Origin: Sitta carolinensis
Lineage: Eukaryota > Chordata > Aves > Passeriformes > Sittidae
Reading direction: 5' to 3'
Length of the DNA stretch: 64,000 nt
Assembly: GCA_032173965.1 (NCBI GenBank)
Contig: CM063288.1
Coordinates: forward strand, 19,379,501-19,443,500
Part shown: piece by piece, positions 60,846 through 64,000 of the stretch
How positions within the stretch are numbered: the stretch's first letter is position 1
Layout: the number at the start of each line of letters is the position of its first letter
Translations under genes and position numbers: made by a program
The notes under the pieces: generated by a model
What the model saw: only the letters and a program-made list of their open reading frames with translations
Databases searched by the model: none
Told to the model about the DNA's origin: nothing

Positions 60846-62889
60846 ATGGGAGTAAAGGTCCAGAGACCTCGTTGCTTTTTTGACATAGCCATCAACAATG
60901 TACCCGGTAAGAAAATTAAAGTATTGATTCAGTAACATGATATTCATATGAGATATGTATAGGAATAATACAAATACCATTTAACTTCACAATAAATATG
61001 CTGTTGGTTTTTTTTCTAGCTGGAAGAGTGGTCTTTGAATTGTTTTCAGATGTGTGTCCAAAGACATGTGAGAATTTTCGCTGCCTTTGCACAGGTTTGT
61101 AGATTTTACTAATTAATATATAATCTTTAATGTAATACCATGTTAACTAGTTTGATTTCTGTTATTTTTTGTGACATTTTCTTAAATATGAAAATAAATT
61201 CAGCATTGGTTCTTGACACCTCCCAAGATTGGTACACATATGATCCACCACATATGATGTAGAGTCAAAGCAGTTGTAGCTTTGGCTTAGTGTTGCAGGG
61301 AGTATATACTGACCAACTTTAAATACAGGCACAGTAAGCTGATTTTCTGTTAGTAGCGTGGATACTACTGTTCACATTATATAACATCATCCAGTCTTGA
61401 AAGGTAGCCAGCAGAGGTCAACCATGCAGACTTATTTTTCAGTCTTATGATACTTGGAGGCATTTGAAAGGTAATGCTAGTATTCATCCGTTGTTTTTTC
61501 TGTTATTTTAATTTCTTGATGGAGACTGGTGATTTTTTCTCCTATTGAAAGCGTATTTCTTGAGGAAAATACTCAGAAGATTCTTTTTTGGAAACATTTA
61601 CAAACAGAATTATTTCCCTGTGGACTGCATACTTTTGTTGAAAATGCTGACAGCTTAGCAAAACTTGAGTTTATTGTCACAAGGATATCTTTGAATACAT
61701 AAATAGCATATCTGTTTTCTGTGTTTAGCTTTTTCTGCTTCCTTTTCTTCCAGCTTGGGTTGTTTTTCAGGCCAAGAGTCTGTAGCTGTTAATAGTGAAT
61801 CTCTCATCAGTACTAATATGATCTGAATCAGGTGTGGATACATAATTGTGTTCACGTTAAGTTAACCAGAACATGCAGCACACCGTTCAGGATGTGTGCA
61901 GGAATGTAGGTATTACCTGATCTGACAGCAGATTTACTGGCACAAAATCAGATTATCAAAATTTGTTAACAGATTTGAACTTTAATGATTTTTAATGGCT
62001 ATGACTACATTAACACATGACTGTGGCATTCTCGATCTGCTGTCAACTGCCCAAAAGTCAGATTATTGAATAAAGGTGTTACTCCCTACCACTGCCTTAG
62101 AGTTGTCAATTGAAGTCTTTCAACAGCATTTCAGGTCGCCCTGCTGGTTGGGTGCTTTTACCTAGCACGTTTTTGTAATGAAGATTCTACAGATGCAGGG
62201 AGTAATTTTTGGTTTTGTTCATTCTCTTCTTTCTTTAGGTGAAAAGGGTACAGGAAAGTCAACCCAAAAGCCATTGCATTACAAAAGTTGTCTGTTTCAC
62301 AGGGTTGTGAAAGATTTTATGATCCAAGGAGGTGACTTCAGTGAAGGTATGACATGACTCTTTAAAGACAACTTTACTGCTTATGTAGTAAGACATTGCA
62401 GAAGTTCTGCATTTATATATTTCTGTATTATGTATATATGTAGAACTATTTACAGATACCACTTATTTTTTCCATTTCTTCTGTGTGAGAACCTTTCCTT
62501 GAGAACTTATATGTGTGCATGCACACACATATGCACACTTTTGCTCAAGTATTCAGAGAACTAAATACCTCTTGTTGAGAGGTTGAAGTGTGAGAACAAA
62601 ATATTGTATCTGCTGCTGGGAAATAAAGAAAAAAGGGGGACTGTTGCTGAATACATTGGAGAATACTTTCTTGTTTTCTAAGTTTTTTGCTTTTGGATTA
62701 CAAAAATGCATCTTGGCTGTGTTTGCATATCTTGAAGAATAATGTCAGTGACTTGGATGCATTTATATGAGTATTATGAAGCACATTCCACATAATTGTG
62801 ACTCTTTAAACCATTATTTTAACTGTCACTTTTCTCCTTTTAAGGAAATGGCAGAGGAGGAGAATCCATTTATGGTGGCTTTTTTGAAG
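60846..62889 (+). CDS. PPIG: PPIG, nuclear SR-cyclophilin, 5' part (continues beyond window)
   Basis: Peptidyl-prolyl cis-trans isomerase G (SRCyp/CARS-Cyp): a cyclophilin domain followed, in the full protein, by a long RS-rich tail; it lies in nuclear speckles and binds the RNA polymerase II C-terminal domain and splicing factors. Four coding exons are present: 60846-60906 (exon starts at 60827), 61020-61094, 62239-62346, 62845-62889, all GT-AG and all ending in phase 1. They encode the first 96 residues. [18 protein letters not shown] is followed by [20 protein letters not shown], the large-cyclophilin insertion [17 protein letters not shown], then [15 protein letters not shown], whose Arg is the catalytic arginine of cyclophilins. 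The next expected segment, with the rest of the active site, is not found up to 64000, so the remaining exons lie to the right. Confidence 0.96.
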
Positions 62890-64000
62890 GTAAGAGTTTT
62901 ATCAGTCTGCTGTATTTTGGTGTTAAAATAAACAATCACCTTTACATTCTGTAGTCTCTGTTCTGTAAACCTGCATTCCATTTTTTTAAAAGATTTTGTC
63001 TGGTCTTGAAGGCCTTTGACTGTCCTGTTTAAGTTAATTAACTTTTAAGATATGAACCATTTGAATAAATGAAAAACTAAAACTGAACTCCTTTGTGTGT
63101 GTCCCTTTTACCAGATTTACATTTTTATTTCTGATTTTATTTTTTAGACCTTTACTTTTGACTTGATCAGCTAGCTAAAAACTGGGAATTGTCTTCTTTT
63201 GAGGGAAAAGGAGAAAGGTGTTGATGGGGTTTGGTTTCCTTGCAAATTTTTTTTTTAAAGAACACACAGAGCCCTGCTTTTCCGAACCCAAGATGAATGA
63301 ATGATAGAGCTTTTAGTTTTCTCAGTCCTGCTTCTTTCTCAGCCAGTGTTGCAGAAGAGATTATAGTTGCTCTGTTTCTCAACCTGTATTTGTCCAGAAT
63401 GTAGTGGAGCATCTGTGTTTCTTGGAGTAGTTGTAGTGTTACACCTAAGCTCACGTGCTGGGTAGCTGCCACCCAGGCAAGGTTAAGCCCCTCTCCCCTC
63501 TGGATATTGTTTTTTACCATTGGTTGTTGTTCGAGCTTGCAGCACACAAAACAATTATTCACTGCTGTAGTAGAGCCAGGCTGCAAATTTATATCAGACC
63601 TTGAATGGAATCAACAGTTTGCAACTGCCAAAAGAGGAAGGAGACCTTACCTTGCACTGACTCTCCAATCAAACTTTAACCTGATTCAGCTTGCTAAAAT
63701 GCATAAAGATCATTGCAGAAAAAAAAAATATTTCTATGATAGTGAATGGATCCAATTAAATAATTTGGCAAGCATCAGAACCAACACAAATGAGTAGCTG
63801 GGTTTGAGGAAATGTATGGCTGGGAGAAATGGAAAAATGAGCACAGCCTCCACTTACCTTCTGGCAATAGCAGGCTGGCTGTTCAACTTGGCTGGCCACA
63901 GTACGAAACTGAGTTGGTGGAAAGTTTTGCTTTTGTGGCTCAATTAACCAATGCACCATAGGATTAGATTGACATTTGATGGTCTTGTACATGTGATTGG
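62890..64000 (+). other. PPIG intron, to window end
   Basis: No exon encoding the next stretch of the cyclophilin domain is visible. Open frames near 63.2-63.6 kb (minus) and 63.5-63.8 kb (plus) show no recognisable domain. Confidence 0.6.

Noticed and set aside
62505..62540. Near-palindrome of TG/CA dinucleotides (TATGTGTGCA / TGCACACACATA)
   Set aside because: A small alternating purine-pyrimidine simple repeat with one unit mismatch; nothing suggests function.
63167..63797. Frames of 139 (minus) and 96 (plus) codons at the right end
   Set aside because: No domain; neither resembles the PPIG segment that should follow. Treated as intronic chance frames.

Overview
The window is vertebrate nuclear DNA, almost certainly from a bird. 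Four multi-exon genes with GT-AG introns lie in the order BBS5(+), KLHL41(+), FASTKD1(-), PPIG(+). I recall the same order and orientation from human 2q31.1. The bird assignment rests on compact introns and on an LTR at 36.26-36.78 kb that I recognise as a common avian ERVL-type repeat. I assembled exons by hand from splice sites, reading frame and similarity to family members known from memory; no database search was run.

Layout: 1-13.4 kb has no gene I can support. A CpG island at about 13.27-13.98 kb is the BBS5 promoter. BBS5 (12 coding exons, 342 aa) runs 13.68-22.98 kb. KLHL41 (6 coding exons, 606 aa) runs 25.09-31.71 kb. An orphan GC-rich island lies between them at 23.2 kb. KLHL41 and FASTKD1 converge across a 3-kb spacer. 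FASTKD1 (14 coding exons, 839 aa) occupies 34.74-48.25 kb on the minus strand, with a non-coding first exon in a CpG island near 50.6 kb. PPIG starts in a second CpG island at about 53.5 kb. Its first four coding exons (60.85-62.89 kb) are present and the gene continues past the window. The 2.8-kb spacer between the FASTKD1 and PPIG promoters holds a putative endogenous-retrovirus LTR (about 51.30-52.09 kb) pointing toward FASTKD1.

The genes share no pathway: BBS5 is a BBSome subunit of cilia, KLHL41 a muscle CUL3 adaptor, FASTKD1 a mitochondrial RNA-binding protein, PPIG a nuclear SR-cyclophilin. Promoter motifs fit each: an X-box half-site at BBS5, E-boxes and a MEF2 site at KLHL41, an NRF1-like site at FASTKD1, a YY1 site at PPIG. 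I found no prokaryote-type system, CRISPR array, tRNA or rRNA. The most notable points are a GC-AG intron in FASTKD1, the two LTRs with possible regulatory effect, and two GC-rich islands without an obvious gene.
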